Shown here one piece after another: positions 35,039 to 43,177 of a DNA stretch of 64,000 nt. Within the stretch, counting starts at the first letter, position 1. Every line of letters starts with the position of its first letter. The DNA comes from Empedobacter stercoris (GTDB lineage Bacteria; Bacteroidota; Bacteroidia; Flavobacteriales; Weeksellaceae). The notes beneath the pieces were generated by a model. It did not search any database. It was not told the DNA's origin and saw only the letters and a program-made list of their open reading frames with translations. The position numbers and the translations under genes were made by a program. Location of the stretch: NCBI RefSeq assembly GCF_965137335.1, contig NZ_CBCRZD010000004.1, one strand, 5' to 3'.

Positions 35039-35728
35039 TTATTCTTTTCGACCACCCATCGCCATCATCACGAAATAAAGTAATTGCGCCAAAGAACCAA
35101 TCGCAGCAACTACATATGTTCTTGCAGCCCATTTTAACGAGTCTTTTGCACCTTCATATTCGTTTGGCATAACCATATTAGTCCCTTTTAACCAAGCCAA
35201 AGCTCGGTTCGAAGCATCATATTCTACTGGTAACGTTACAAAAGCGAAAACAGTTGTTACGGCAAATAAGAAAATCCCAATCCATAATAAAGTGGCATTT
35301 TTAGAAGATGCCATTACAATTATACCTAACATCAAAATCCATTGATTTAATCGCGATGCTAAATTTACCATTGGAACCATTTTCGAACGGAATTGTAACA
35401 TACTGTATCCAACAGCATGTTGAACAGCATGTCCAACTTCGTGTGCTGCAACAGCTGCAGCAGCTGCATTGCGTTCATGATAAACTACTTCAGATAAATT
35501 AACTGTTTTATCCATTGGATTATAATGGTCTGTTAATTGTCCTGGAGTCGAAATCACACGAACATCGTGGATGTTATTGTCAGAAAGCATTTTTTCTGCA
35601 ATTTCTCTTCCAGACATTCCGTTTGCCAAATGTACTTTCGAATAATGCTTAAATTTACTTTGTAGTCGGTTGCTAACAAACCAACTAATTAGCATAAATA
35701 GTCCAATAATAATGTAATAACCTGTCAT
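35039..35728 (-). CDS. neutral zinc metallopeptidase, YugP family
   Basis: A 229-residue membrane metallopeptidase of the YugP/Zn_peptidase_2 type. The zinc motif HEVGHAVQH (residues about 95-103) gives two His ligands and the catalytic Glu; the third ligand, expected as Glu or Asp in the following helix, is in the LPVEYDASNRA segment. Three or four membrane helices surround it (N-terminal MTGYYIIIGLFMLI, and hydrophobic stretches near 130, 150 and 205). Substrate unknown. Ten unresolved bases (35733-35742) lie 5 bases upstream, so the promoter is not readable. Confidence 0.88.
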   Translation of the reverse strand: MTGYYIIIGLFMLISWFVSNRLQSKFKHYSKVHLANGMSGREIAEKMLSDNNIHDVRVISTPGQLTDHYNPMDKTVNLSEVVYHERNAAAAAVAAHEVGHAVQHAVGYSMLQFRSKMVPMVNLASRLNQWILMLGIIVMASSKNATLLWIGIFLFAVTTVFAFVTLPVEYDASNRALAWLKGTNMVMPNEYEGAKDSLKWAARTYVVAAIGSLAQLLYFVMMAMGGRKE

Positions 35729-35732
35729 CTAT

Positions 35733-35742
35733 NNNNNNNNNN
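35733..35742. other. ten unresolved bases (N)
   Basis: A run of ten N just ahead of the metallopeptidase start. A fixed length of ten usually marks a scaffold join, so the true gap size is unknown. Confidence 0.95.
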
Positions 35743-35888
35743 TTTTAATCGTTGTTTAAAATTCAAAAAGTATTCCAATAAGTGAATAAAGACAAAAATA
35801 ATAGAATTGTTGGCTTTTTGGCAGATTTATGCATAAAATCATATAAATTGAAGATGGAAAACTGACATTTTAGTTAAAAAACATTCTA

Positions 35889-35915
35889 TTGAAATTACAA
35901 AACTTAGTATCTTTG
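35889..35915 (+). promoter_or_regulatory. promoter of the GNAT gene, possibly leaderless
   Basis: TTG (35889-35891) and TATCTTTG (35908-35915), 16 bases apart. The ATG at 35922 lies only 6 bases beyond the -7 box. Confidence 0.6.
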
Positions 35916-35921
35916 CGAGCT

Positions 35922-37046
35922 ATGAGCATTCGTATTAAAGAAGTACAATCTAAACAGGATTTGGAGGCTTTTATTAAGTTTCCAATGCATTTGTATAAGG
36001 ATAATCAATATTACGTTCCGCCCTTTATTAACGAGGAGAAGGAAACATTAGATGTTTCTAAAAATCCAGTTTTTAAGGATGCTGAAGCACGTTATTTTCT
36101 TGCTGAAAAAGAAGGGAAGATTGTGGGGCGTGTGGCTGCAATTATCAATTGGCAAGAAGTAAATAAACAACATAAACGTAAAATGCGTTTTGGTTGGTTT
36201 GATATGATTGATGATATCGAAGTGACAAAAACACTTTTAGCCAAAATTGAGGAAATTGGAAAAGAAAATAAATTAGAATATATAGAAGGACCAGTTGGAT
36301 TTTCAAATTTAGAGAAAGCAGGAATGCTGACGATGGGATTTGATAAATTAGCAACAATGGTAGGTTTATATAATTATTCATACTATTCGCAACATTTAGA
36401 AGCATTAGATTTTGAAATGGCAAATGAATGGGTAGAATATGAATTACCTGCGCCAACAGAATTACCAGAAAAGGTCATTAAATTTAATAAAATCATTCGT
36501 GAACGTTACAAATTAAAAGAATTGAAGTTCACTAAAACTTCTGAAATTCTTCCTTATGTTGATGAAATGTTCGATTTGTTGGACAAAACATACAGTGAAT
36601 TAGACACCTATGTTCCGATTGCAGATTACCAAATAGAATATTACAAAAAGAAATATATTCCGTTTATCAATCCAGATTTTGTAAATTGTATTGTGGATGA
36701 AAATGGAAAAATGGTTTCGTTTGCGATAACGATGCCATCATATTCAAAAGCGATGCAAAAAGCGAAAGGCAAAATCTTGCCTTTTGGTTGGTGGCATCTA
36801 ATGCGTGCGAGTAAAAACAACGATTCTGCGCAATTCTACTTAATTGGAATTGATCCTAAATTTCAAGGTAAAGGCGTAACAGCATTAATTTTTAATGCAA
36901 TGTTTGATACTTTCAAACGTAACGGAATCAAGTTTTTGGAAACAAATCCAGAATTGGCCGACAACGAAAGTATTCAAGTGTTATGGAAATCTTATAATCC
37001 AGTAAATCACAAACGTCGAAAAACGTTTAGAAAATCAATTCAATAA
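35922..37046 (+). CDS. GNAT-family N-acetyltransferase-like protein
   Basis: A 374-residue protein from the ATG at 35922; the upstream TTG at 35889 overlaps the promoter. It begins with a GNAT-type region and ends with a second one whose motif A is readable: FYLIGIDPKFQGKGVTALIFNAMFD (Q/R-x-x-G-x-G type, about 305-329). The front half has YVPPFINEEK and EGKIVGRVAAIIN, typical of a large Bacteroidota acyltransferase-like family. No substrate or partner is known. M14 peptidase follows after 41 bases. Confidence 0.75.
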   Translation: MSIRIKEVQSKQDLEAFIKFPMHLYKDNQYYVPPFINEEKETLDVSKNPVFKDAEARYFLAEKEGKIVGRVAAIINWQEVNKQHKRKMRFGWFDMIDDIEVTKTLLAKIEEIGKENKLEYIEGPVGFSNLEKAGMLTMGFDKLATMVGLYNYSYYSQHLEALDFEMANEWVEYELPAPTELPEKVIKFNKIIRERYKLKELKFTKTSEILPYVDEMFDLLDKTYSELDTYVPIADYQIEYYKKKYIPFINPDFVNCIVDENGKMVSFAITMPSYSKAMQKAKGKILPFGWWHLMRASKNNDSAQFYLIGIDPKFQGKGVTALIFNAMFDTFKRNGIKFLETNPELADNESIQVLWKSYNPVNHKRRKTFRKSIQ

Positions 37047-37087
37047 AATATATAACGTAGAATTTAACACGAATAAGGTAAATAAGC

Positions 37088-38245
37088 ATGTTTGATATTC
37101 AGCAATTAGATCAAGAGTATTCGACTTTTAGACAAGAAGGTTTTGATTTGAAATGGTTAAATTTTGAAGATTTAAAGAATTATTTTTCACTAAAATCGTC
37201 TCAAAAAGAACAAATAGGAACATCATTTTTAGGAAATGAAATTTATAAATTAAGTTTCGGAACTGGAGAAAAACGTTTATTAATTTGGTCTCAAATGCAC
37301 GGAAACGAATCCTCAGGAACTCGTGCAATGTTTGATGTAATTAATTTTTTTGAACAAAAATCAGAATTGGCTCAAACTATTTTGTCTCAACTGACAATTG
37401 ATTTTATTCCAATGTTAAATCCAGATGGTGCTAATGTCAATACACGTCGAAATGCAGTTGGAATTGATATTAACCGTGATTTTTTAGCTAAACAATCGAC
37501 TGAAATTCATATTTTGTTAGATCAAGTAGAGAAAGGAAATTACCAAACTTTGTTTAATTTACATGATCAACGTACCATTTTTAATGTTGGTCAAACAGCG
37601 AAACCTGCAACGCTTTCTTTTTTGGCACCTTCGTATAATGTTGAGGAAGATGTAAACGAAGTTCGTGAAAAAACGATGGGTATTATTCAATGCATGAATA
37701 CAGCATTGCAACAAGTGATACCGGGGCAAGTAGGTCGTTATACTTCGGAGTTTTATCCAATGTCGACAGGAGATAATTTTACGAAAATGGGGTATCCTTG
37801 CGTGTTGTTTGAAGCAGGTCATTTCGCAAATGATTATCAACGAAATACGACGAGAAAATATAATGCGTTAGCAATTTTAGCTGGCTTAAATGCGTTGGCA
37901 ACGCAGGATAAATTTCCGTTTGATAACTATTTATCAATTCCTCAAAATGGACAAAAATACTTGGATATATTAATTCGTAATGTTCAACTTAAAAATGAAG
38001 ATAAGTTTTCATTTGTTGATTTGGGAATTTATTTTGAAGATGAATACAACGAAGAAAATAATACGGTTGATCAAATGGCTAAAATTGTTGAGATTGGCGA
38101 TTTAAGAAAATTCATCGGGCATCTTGAAATTGATGCGAAGAAGCAAATTTATAAAGGAGTACAGAAGAATTATCCCATATTAAATCAATTAGCAACTTTC
38201 GAAATTGGTTCAATTAAGTTCAAAAATGGTCGATTGATTGACTAA
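37088..38245 (+). CDS. M14-family zinc carboxypeptidase
   Basis: A 385-residue metallocarboxypeptidase-like protein. Zinc ligands sit in QMHGNESSG (HxxE) near residue 76 and in FNLHDQRT near 157, with the NPDGANVNTRRNAVGIDINRDF stretch giving the substrate-carboxylate Arg and Asn-Arg pair, and LFEAGHF the catalytic Glu. There is no signal peptide, unlike digestive carboxypeptidases, so it may trim cytoplasmic or cell-wall peptides. Gaps of 41 and 36 bases to its neighbours on the same strand allow either co-transcription or separate promoters. Confidence 0.88.
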   Translation: MFDIQQLDQEYSTFRQEGFDLKWLNFEDLKNYFSLKSSQKEQIGTSFLGNEIYKLSFGTGEKRLLIWSQMHGNESSGTRAMFDVINFFEQKSELAQTILSQLTIDFIPMLNPDGANVNTRRNAVGIDINRDFLAKQSTEIHILLDQVEKGNYQTLFNLHDQRTIFNVGQTAKPATLSFLAPSYNVEEDVNEVREKTMGIIQCMNTALQQVIPGQVGRYTSEFYPMSTGDNFTKMGYPCVLFEAGHFANDYQRNTTRKYNALAILAGLNALATQDKFPFDNYLSIPQNGQKYLDILIRNVQLKNEDKFSFVDLGIYFEDEYNEENNTVDQMAKIVEIGDLRKFIGHLEIDAKKQIYKGVQKNYPILNQLATFEIGSIKFKNGRLID

Positions 38246-38281
38246 TTATTTATACATTTAAAACCTAAAACTAAAAATAAA

Positions 38282-38833
38282 ATGAAAAAAATATTGGCAA
38301 TTGCACTTGTAGTAATGTTAGGATTTTCGACGCAAACTTTTGCTCAGAAAAAAGTGACGAATCGCGTAATTACTTCAGAAAACGGAACAAAAATGTTGAC
38401 AGGAGAATTTAACAGAGAAGCTTTAGAAGAAGCTGATTTTAAAGGTTGGTACAACCAAGAGTACGATTCTTACGAAGTTGAAAAAAGTAAACTAAGAGCA
38501 TTGAAAGGTTTGAGAAACTATCGTATCGAAGTTTTTGTAGGAACTTGGTGCCCAGATTCTCGTCGCGAATTGCCTCGTCTGTATAAAATATTAGATGATA
38601 TTAAATTTTCTCAAAACCGTTTGAAAGTGATTGGTGTTAACCGTCAAAAGAAAAGTTTTAATGGAGAAGAAATCAATAAAAATATAATTCGTGTTCCGAC
38701 AATTATCGTTTATAATAATAAAAAAGAAGAAGTTGGAAGAATTGTTGAATCTCCTGTTTCTGGATATTTAGAAGAGGATTTGGCACAGATTGTGAATGGT
38801 ACGCCGTTGACACCAAATTATACAAATGAGTAA
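38282..38833 (+). CDS. periplasmic thioredoxin-fold protein with a single-cysteine CPDS motif
   Basis: A 183-residue exported protein: signal peptide MKKILAIALVVMLGFSTQTFAQ, then a thioredoxin fold with VGTWCPDSRRELPRLYKIL. Cys90 is present but the second position is Ser, so it cannot form the usual CxxC disulfide; it may be a monothiol enzyme or a binding protein. The cis-Pro is probably in IRVPTIIVYN. It overlaps the next gene by 8 bases, suggesting coupled synthesis of the pair. Confidence 0.85.
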   Translation: MKKILAIALVVMLGFSTQTFAQKKVTNRVITSENGTKMLTGEFNREALEEADFKGWYNQEYDSYEVEKSKLRALKGLRNYRIEVFVGTWCPDSRRELPRLYKILDDIKFSQNRLKVIGVNRQKKSFNGEEINKNIIRVPTIIVYNNKKEEVGRIVESPVSGYLEEDLAQIVNGTPLTPNYTNE

Positions 38834-39443
38834 TTTAAAAAAAATAATTCTTGTCGTTGTAGCTTTTGTTTTTGGCGTGATGATTACGTATTTCATCATG
38901 GATAAATTTAAAACAGAAGATTATTCCGAACAATCGCATGTCATAGCTTATCAAATCGAAAGAATGAATAAAATGATTGTTGCTGAACAAACTTATTCAG
39001 ATTTATACAATCATACATCAAAAAAATCAGTACCTGGTTTTACAGATATTTTTTCGTCGGATAAAAAAGTAACTCTTTTAGTGAAAGCAAAAGCACAAGC
39101 AACCTATGATTTAAAAAAAATGGATGTTGAATTAGATTCGGTAAATAAGAAAATTATAATCAAATCAATTCCAGCAGTTGAAATAAAAGTGTATCCTGAT
39201 GTCAGTTTTTATGATATGGATCAAAGTGTTTTTAATAAATTTAGTAAAGATGATTTGAACGGGATTAAGAAGCGTGCGGTAGAACATGTTGAGAAAACTG
39301 TCGATAAATCGAAACTAAAAAAAGAAGCACATCAACAATTAATTCAAAATCTTGGCGATTTGTACTTCTTGGCTAAAACCTATGGTTGGACAATAGAAGA
39401 TAAAACGAGTTATGCAAACGAATTGAATAAATTATACGATTAA
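38826..39443 (+). CDS. DUF4230 domain protein, membrane anchored
   Basis: A 205-residue protein with an N-terminal membrane helix (about 5-23, IILVVVAFVFGVMITYFIM) followed by a DUF4230-like domain: VAEQTYSDLY, LLVKAKAQATYDLKKMDVELD, IKSIPAVEIKVYPDVSFYD. Function unknown; the family is found in the envelope of many bacteria. It overlaps the thioredoxin-like gene by 8 bases and is followed by a terminator. Confidence 0.8.
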   Translation: MSNLKKIILVVVAFVFGVMITYFIMDKFKTEDYSEQSHVIAYQIERMNKMIVAEQTYSDLYNHTSKKSVPGFTDIFSSDKKVTLLVKAKAQATYDLKKMDVELDSVNKKIIIKSIPAVEIKVYPDVSFYDMDQSVFNKFSKDDLNGIKKRAVEHVEKTVDKSKLKKEAHQQLIQNLGDLYFLAKTYGWTIEDKTSYANELNKLYD

Positions 39444-39451
39444 AAATAATT

Positions 39452-39482
39452 AAAAACCTGTTCGAAAGAATAGGTTTTTTTA
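39452..39482 (+). terminator. intrinsic terminator
   Basis: AAAAACCTGTTC pairs with GAATAGGTTTTT (one G-T pair) around a GAAA tetraloop, ending the thioredoxin/DUF4230 unit. Confidence 0.82.
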
Positions 39483-39555
39483 GCTGAATAAAGAAATGAA
39501 GAGTTTCTTATTTTAGAATTAAAAATAGTATTTTCGCTTAATATTAAAAATAAAA

Positions 39556-40596
39556 ATGAATTGGCGTAGATTTTTACTTCCATTTTCTGGTTTATATTGG
39601 ATAGGAACTTCGGTTCGAAATCTGTTTTACAACATTGGAATGATGCGTTCTACATCATTTAATATTCCCATTATTAATGTTGGAAATTTGTCTGTAGGAG
39701 GAACAGGGAAGTCACCTCATATCATGTATTTGATTGATTTGTTGAAAGACGAGAAATTAACTGCAACATTGAGTAGAGGTTATGGTCGAAAAACAAAAGG
39801 TTTTTTAATTGCAAATTATTCTTCTAAGGTTTATGATATTGGAGATGAACCTATGCAGTTTTTTCAACGTTTCAAGAACAGAATCTTGATTGCTGTTTGT
39901 GAAGAAAGAGTTTTTGGAGCTCATAAATTAATAGATCATTACAAATCAGAAGTGATTTTGTTGGATGATGCGTATCAACATCGCGCAATAAAAGCTGGTT
40001 TCAACATTATGTTGACAGATTTTAATAACCCATATTACAAAGATTTTTTGTTGCCAGCTGGTGATTTGAGAGAGAGTGGAAGTGGAGTTCGTCGTGCTGA
40101 TATTGTAATTGTAACAAAATGTCCTGATCGAATTTCGGAAGAAAAACACAAAGAAATTTCTAAACGAATTAAGTTGAAATCCCATCAACAATTATTTTTC
40201 TCGAAAATTGTTTATGATAACAAATTGATAGGAAGATTAGATGATGTAGAGAAATCAACTTGGAAAAATCTAAATGTTATTTTGGTTACTGGAATCGCAA
40301 AAACTGATGGTTTAGTGAAATTTGCAGAAGAAAATTTTGCCAATGTATTGCATTTAGAATATCCAGATCATCATAATTTTAATCAATCAGAAATTGAGTA
40401 TATTTACAAACGATACGAAGATACGGAAGGAAGAAAACGTTTTGATAAAATTATCATGACAACGGAGAAAGATTTTATGCGTTTGATGGAAGAATCCATG
40501 ATAAAAGACGATTTATATTATATTCCGATTCGTATCGAAATTAACGATAAAGAAAAATTTAATCAAACTATTTTAGAGTATGTTGGAAAGAATTAA
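39556..40596 (+). CDS. lpxK: tetraacyldisaccharide 4'-kinase
   Basis: Phosphorylates the 4' position of lipid A disaccharide at the inner membrane. The 346 residues begin with an amphipathic/membrane-touching segment and contain Walker A NLSVGGTGKSPH near 42-53, RGYGRKTKGF (about 75) and the catalytic VILLDDAYQHR near 135. Its end overlaps the purine nucleoside phosphorylase gene by 17 bases, an unusual functional pairing seen also in other flavobacteria. Confidence 0.94.
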   Translation: MNWRRFLLPFSGLYWIGTSVRNLFYNIGMMRSTSFNIPIINVGNLSVGGTGKSPHIMYLIDLLKDEKLTATLSRGYGRKTKGFLIANYSSKVYDIGDEPMQFFQRFKNRILIAVCEERVFGAHKLIDHYKSEVILLDDAYQHRAIKAGFNIMLTDFNNPYYKDFLLPAGDLRESGSGVRRADIVIVTKCPDRISEEKHKEISKRIKLKSHQQLFFSKIVYDNKLIGRLDDVEKSTWKNLNVILVTGIAKTDGLVKFAEENFANVLHLEYPDHHNFNQSEIEYIYKRYEDTEGRKRFDKIIMTTEKDFMRLMEESMIKDDLYYIPIRIEINDKEKFNQTILEYVGKN

Positions 40597-41392
40597 TGAG
40601 GCTGTAAAGTACATCAATAATTTATTGCCAGGTCAACCAGAATTTGTAATTGTATTAGGATCTGGTTTAGGAAAATTAGAAGACGAAGTAGAAAATAAAG
40701 TTGTAATTAACTACAAGGATATTCCAAACTTTCCTCAAGTAACAGTAGAAGGACACAAAGGTCATTTAGTATACGGAACTATTTTGGGTAAAAAAGTTTT
40801 GATGATGGCTGGTCGTTTTCATTATTACGAAGGGTATTCGATGGAAGAAGTTACTTTTCCAATGCGTGTTTTTAATGGATTAGGAATTAACAAAGTTATT
40901 TTATCAAATGCTTCAGGAGGTGTTAATCCAAATTTCCAAGTAGGAGATATTTTAATTGTAAAAGATCATATCAACATGATGCCAGAACATCCTTTACGTG
41001 GAAAAAATATCGACGAATTAGGACCACGTTTTGTAGACATGTCTAAAGCGTATGACAAAGAAATGTTGAACGAAGCGGTAGAGTTTGCTAAAGCAAATGA
41101 TATTTTAGTTCATCAAGGTGTTTATGTCGGATTACAAGGGCCAACTTTCGAAACACCATCAGAATATGGATTGGTACGTTTTATCGGTGGAGATTGTGTT
41201 GGAATGAGTACTGTTCCAGAAGTAATTGTTGCTCGCCACATGGATATGCGTGTGTTCTGTGTTTCTGTAATTACAGATTTAGGTGGACCAGAAATTTCGT
41301 TTGATGTTTCGCATGAAGATGTCTTAAATGCAGCGAACAATGCTATGCCGAATGTAATTAAAGTGGTAAAAAGCGTTATCGAAAATTGTTAA
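40580..41392 (+). CDS. purine nucleoside phosphorylase, class I
   Basis: Splits purine nucleosides with phosphate. The 270-residue product shows the trimeric (PNP-I/MTAP-like) signatures: VLGSGLGKLED (phosphate loop), VEGHKGHLVYG, RFHYYEGYSMEEVTFPMRV, SNASGGVNP and GPTFETPSEY with the purine-site Glu and Asn. ATG at 40580 is inside the lpxK end. A terminator follows at 41412. Specificity for inosine/guanosine is likely, not proven. Confidence 0.93.
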   Translation: MLERINEAVKYINNLLPGQPEFVIVLGSGLGKLEDEVENKVVINYKDIPNFPQVTVEGHKGHLVYGTILGKKVLMMAGRFHYYEGYSMEEVTFPMRVFNGLGINKVILSNASGGVNPNFQVGDILIVKDHINMMPEHPLRGKNIDELGPRFVDMSKAYDKEMLNEAVEFAKANDILVHQGVYVGLQGPTFETPSEYGLVRFIGGDCVGMSTVPEVIVARHMDMRVFCVSVITDLGGPEISFDVSHEDVLNAANNAMPNVIKVVKSVIENC

Positions 41393-41411
41393 TTTTCAAC
41401 GAAAATAAGAT

Positions 41412-41440
41412 AAAAAAGCCAACTTTAAGTTGGCTTTTTT
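41412..41440. terminator. intrinsic terminator
   Basis: AAAAAAGCCAAC pairs with GTTGGCTTTTTT around TTTAA, ending lpxK-purine nucleoside phosphorylase; flanking A and T tracts make it usable from both sides. Confidence 0.88.
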
Positions 41441-41527
41441 ATTTGGTAATAATCGGTGAATTCGAAAGAATAATATGGTCAAATAACAAGACGAATCCAC
41501 CGACAAGTTTGTGAAGCAGTCAATCGA

Positions 41528-41962
41528 TTAGATCTCAACTTCTCGTTCAGAATTTGTGCAATTACTATGAACGATATAATCTATTAGTTTTCCATTTTCA
41601 AAACACAACATCAAATCTTCTTCATAAATTGAGGTGTGCGTTAATTGGTTAAATTCCAATAATTTTCCTTGCGGAATTTTAATAATACCAGAATACCAAA
41701 TGGCAAAAACTTCTTCACTTTTTGGAAACAAATAGTCCAGCTCAACTTCATCTAACCCATCTAAATATCCTTTAAAATTGATTAAGAATAATTCATCATT
41801 TCGTAATTCCCATTTTCCATAATAACCTCTCCAACATGTTGGAGACGGAGGTGTAAAATAGGGAGGATGTTTTAAATTTTTAAAATAATGGTGTAACGGT
41901 TGTTCGGCTATAATATATTGTTGATTGTCGATCAATAAAATTTCTCCTATTTGCGTGGTCAT
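41528..41962 (-). CDS. hypothetical protein
   Basis: About 144 residues from the ATG at 41962; a start at 41998 would add 12 residues without support. It holds a conserved-looking core: CWRGYYGKWELRNDELFLINFKGYLDG, then LDYLFPKS, VFAIWYSGIIKIPQGKLLEF and EEDLMLCFENGKLI. Similar small proteins are common in diverse bacteria with no known role. No signal peptide or membrane segment. It is alone, between a terminator and a 150-base AT-rich gap. Confidence 0.7.
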   Translation of the reverse strand: MTTQIGEILLIDNQQYIIAEQPLHHYFKNLKHPPYFTPPSPTCWRGYYGKWELRNDELFLINFKGYLDGLDEVELDYLFPKSEEVFAIWYSGIIKIPQGKLLEFNQLTHTSIYEEDLMLCFENGKLIDYIVHSNCTNSEREVEI

Positions 41963-42112
41963 TTTTTCTTTTGGTTTATTCAAATGTAGAATAGCCAAAT
42001 CAATTAATGAAAGAACAATAGTGCTATTTTATCAAAATGATAAAAATTGACCGACAAAAATAAATACTTAAAAATTATTATGTCTTTAAATAATAAATAA
42101 AGTAATAGTTAT

Positions 42113-43054
42113 TTATTTTAAAATAATTCTCTCACCTTGTTGAGGAAAAATATAATGAATCATATAAGGATTATCTTGTAGTAATTCTTCTTTTATTTTT
42201 TGTTCATAATCTCCTTTTGGTTTAATATGCGTAACGATGATGTTTAACCCTTTCAATTTATTTTTTCCAACGATTTTCGCTAATTCTCCTAATTCTTCGT
42301 TGATTAATTTTGGTGTTAAATGACCAAATAATAAATTTTCTGGTTGCGAATTAGGGAAAGAAACCTCTAACATCAAAGTGTTCAATTTACCCGATTTTAT
42401 TTTTGGTGATATAGCTTTCCAAATCGTCTGTAAATTTGTTGTTCCTTCTATACGATCAGCTCCAGTATCGCCAAAATATAAAACGGCATTCGAATCATTT
42501 TCAACTAAAATAGCAGCACTTTTTAATGGATTGACATGACTCAATTCGTAAATCGTTCCAGTGAGATTTGTATTTTCTATATTAAATGGAGTGCCTATTT
42601 TGGCATAATTGTACGTATATTTATTTAAAATTGGAGCCTCTCCTTCATTTGCAAAATTTGCCCACGCATCATTTGTAAAGTATTTATTTTTCAAGACATC
42701 AATCATTTCCGAAGTACCATAAATAGGTTTTTTCGAGTCTTCAGGAGAATTAATAATCATTCCAGAAAGATGATCCAAATGTCCATGCGAAATAAAATAT
42801 CCTTTGATATAATTTTTTAGAACATTTCCAATTTCTTCCTCAAAAGTGCCTTTTTCTATTGCTTTATTGATTCCAGCATAAATCGTTCCTGCATCTAAAG
42901 CCAAGTAGTCGTTCGTCGATTCTTCTCCTATTAAATAAGAAGAAAGATTACTTTCATTACTTCCTCCATAAACGCCAAGCGGTACAATTTGAATATTTTG
43001 AGCCAAAGAGATCATCGAAATTCCTAAACCAATGCTTAAAAGATATTTTTTCAT
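42113..43054 (-). CDS. class II 3',5'-cyclic-nucleotide phosphodiesterase
   Basis: A secreted or periplasmic cAMP phosphodiesterase related to yeast PDE1 and Vibrio CpdP. The 313 residues start with a signal peptide (MKKYLLSIGLGISMISLAQN) and contain the beta-lactamase-fold zinc motif SHGHLDHLSGM near residue 93 and FGDTGADRIEG near 195, followed by FGHLTPKL and VTHIKPKG with further metal ligands. It probably recovers nucleosides from extracellular cyclic nucleotides rather than controlling signalling. Single gene with about 120 bases of upstream DNA. Confidence 0.9.
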   Translation of the reverse strand: MKKYLLSIGLGISMISLAQNIQIVPLGVYGGSNESNLSSYLIGEESTNDYLALDAGTIYAGINKAIEKGTFEEEIGNVLKNYIKGYFISHGHLDHLSGMIINSPEDSKKPIYGTSEMIDVLKNKYFTNDAWANFANEGEAPILNKYTYNYAKIGTPFNIENTNLTGTIYELSHVNPLKSAAILVENDSNAVLYFGDTGADRIEGTTNLQTIWKAISPKIKSGKLNTLMLEVSFPNSQPENLLFGHLTPKLINEELGELAKIVGKNKLKGLNIIVTHIKPKGDYEQKIKEELLQDNPYMIHYIFPQQGERIILK

Positions 43055-43177
43055 TTAAATGATATTTTGAACAAAAATACAAACGATACAATGATTATGA
43101 GAGATAATACGAATACTTTGTAAAAACTTTAGTATTTTCACAACTCTATTAAAAATTAACGCACAATAATAATTAGG

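Noticed and set aside
42113..43054. Cyclic-nucleotide phosphodiesterase as part of a Pycsar-like system
   Set aside because: It is 32 kb from the HD-PycTM gene, has a signal peptide and belongs to the secreted class II type, so a shared pathway is not supported.
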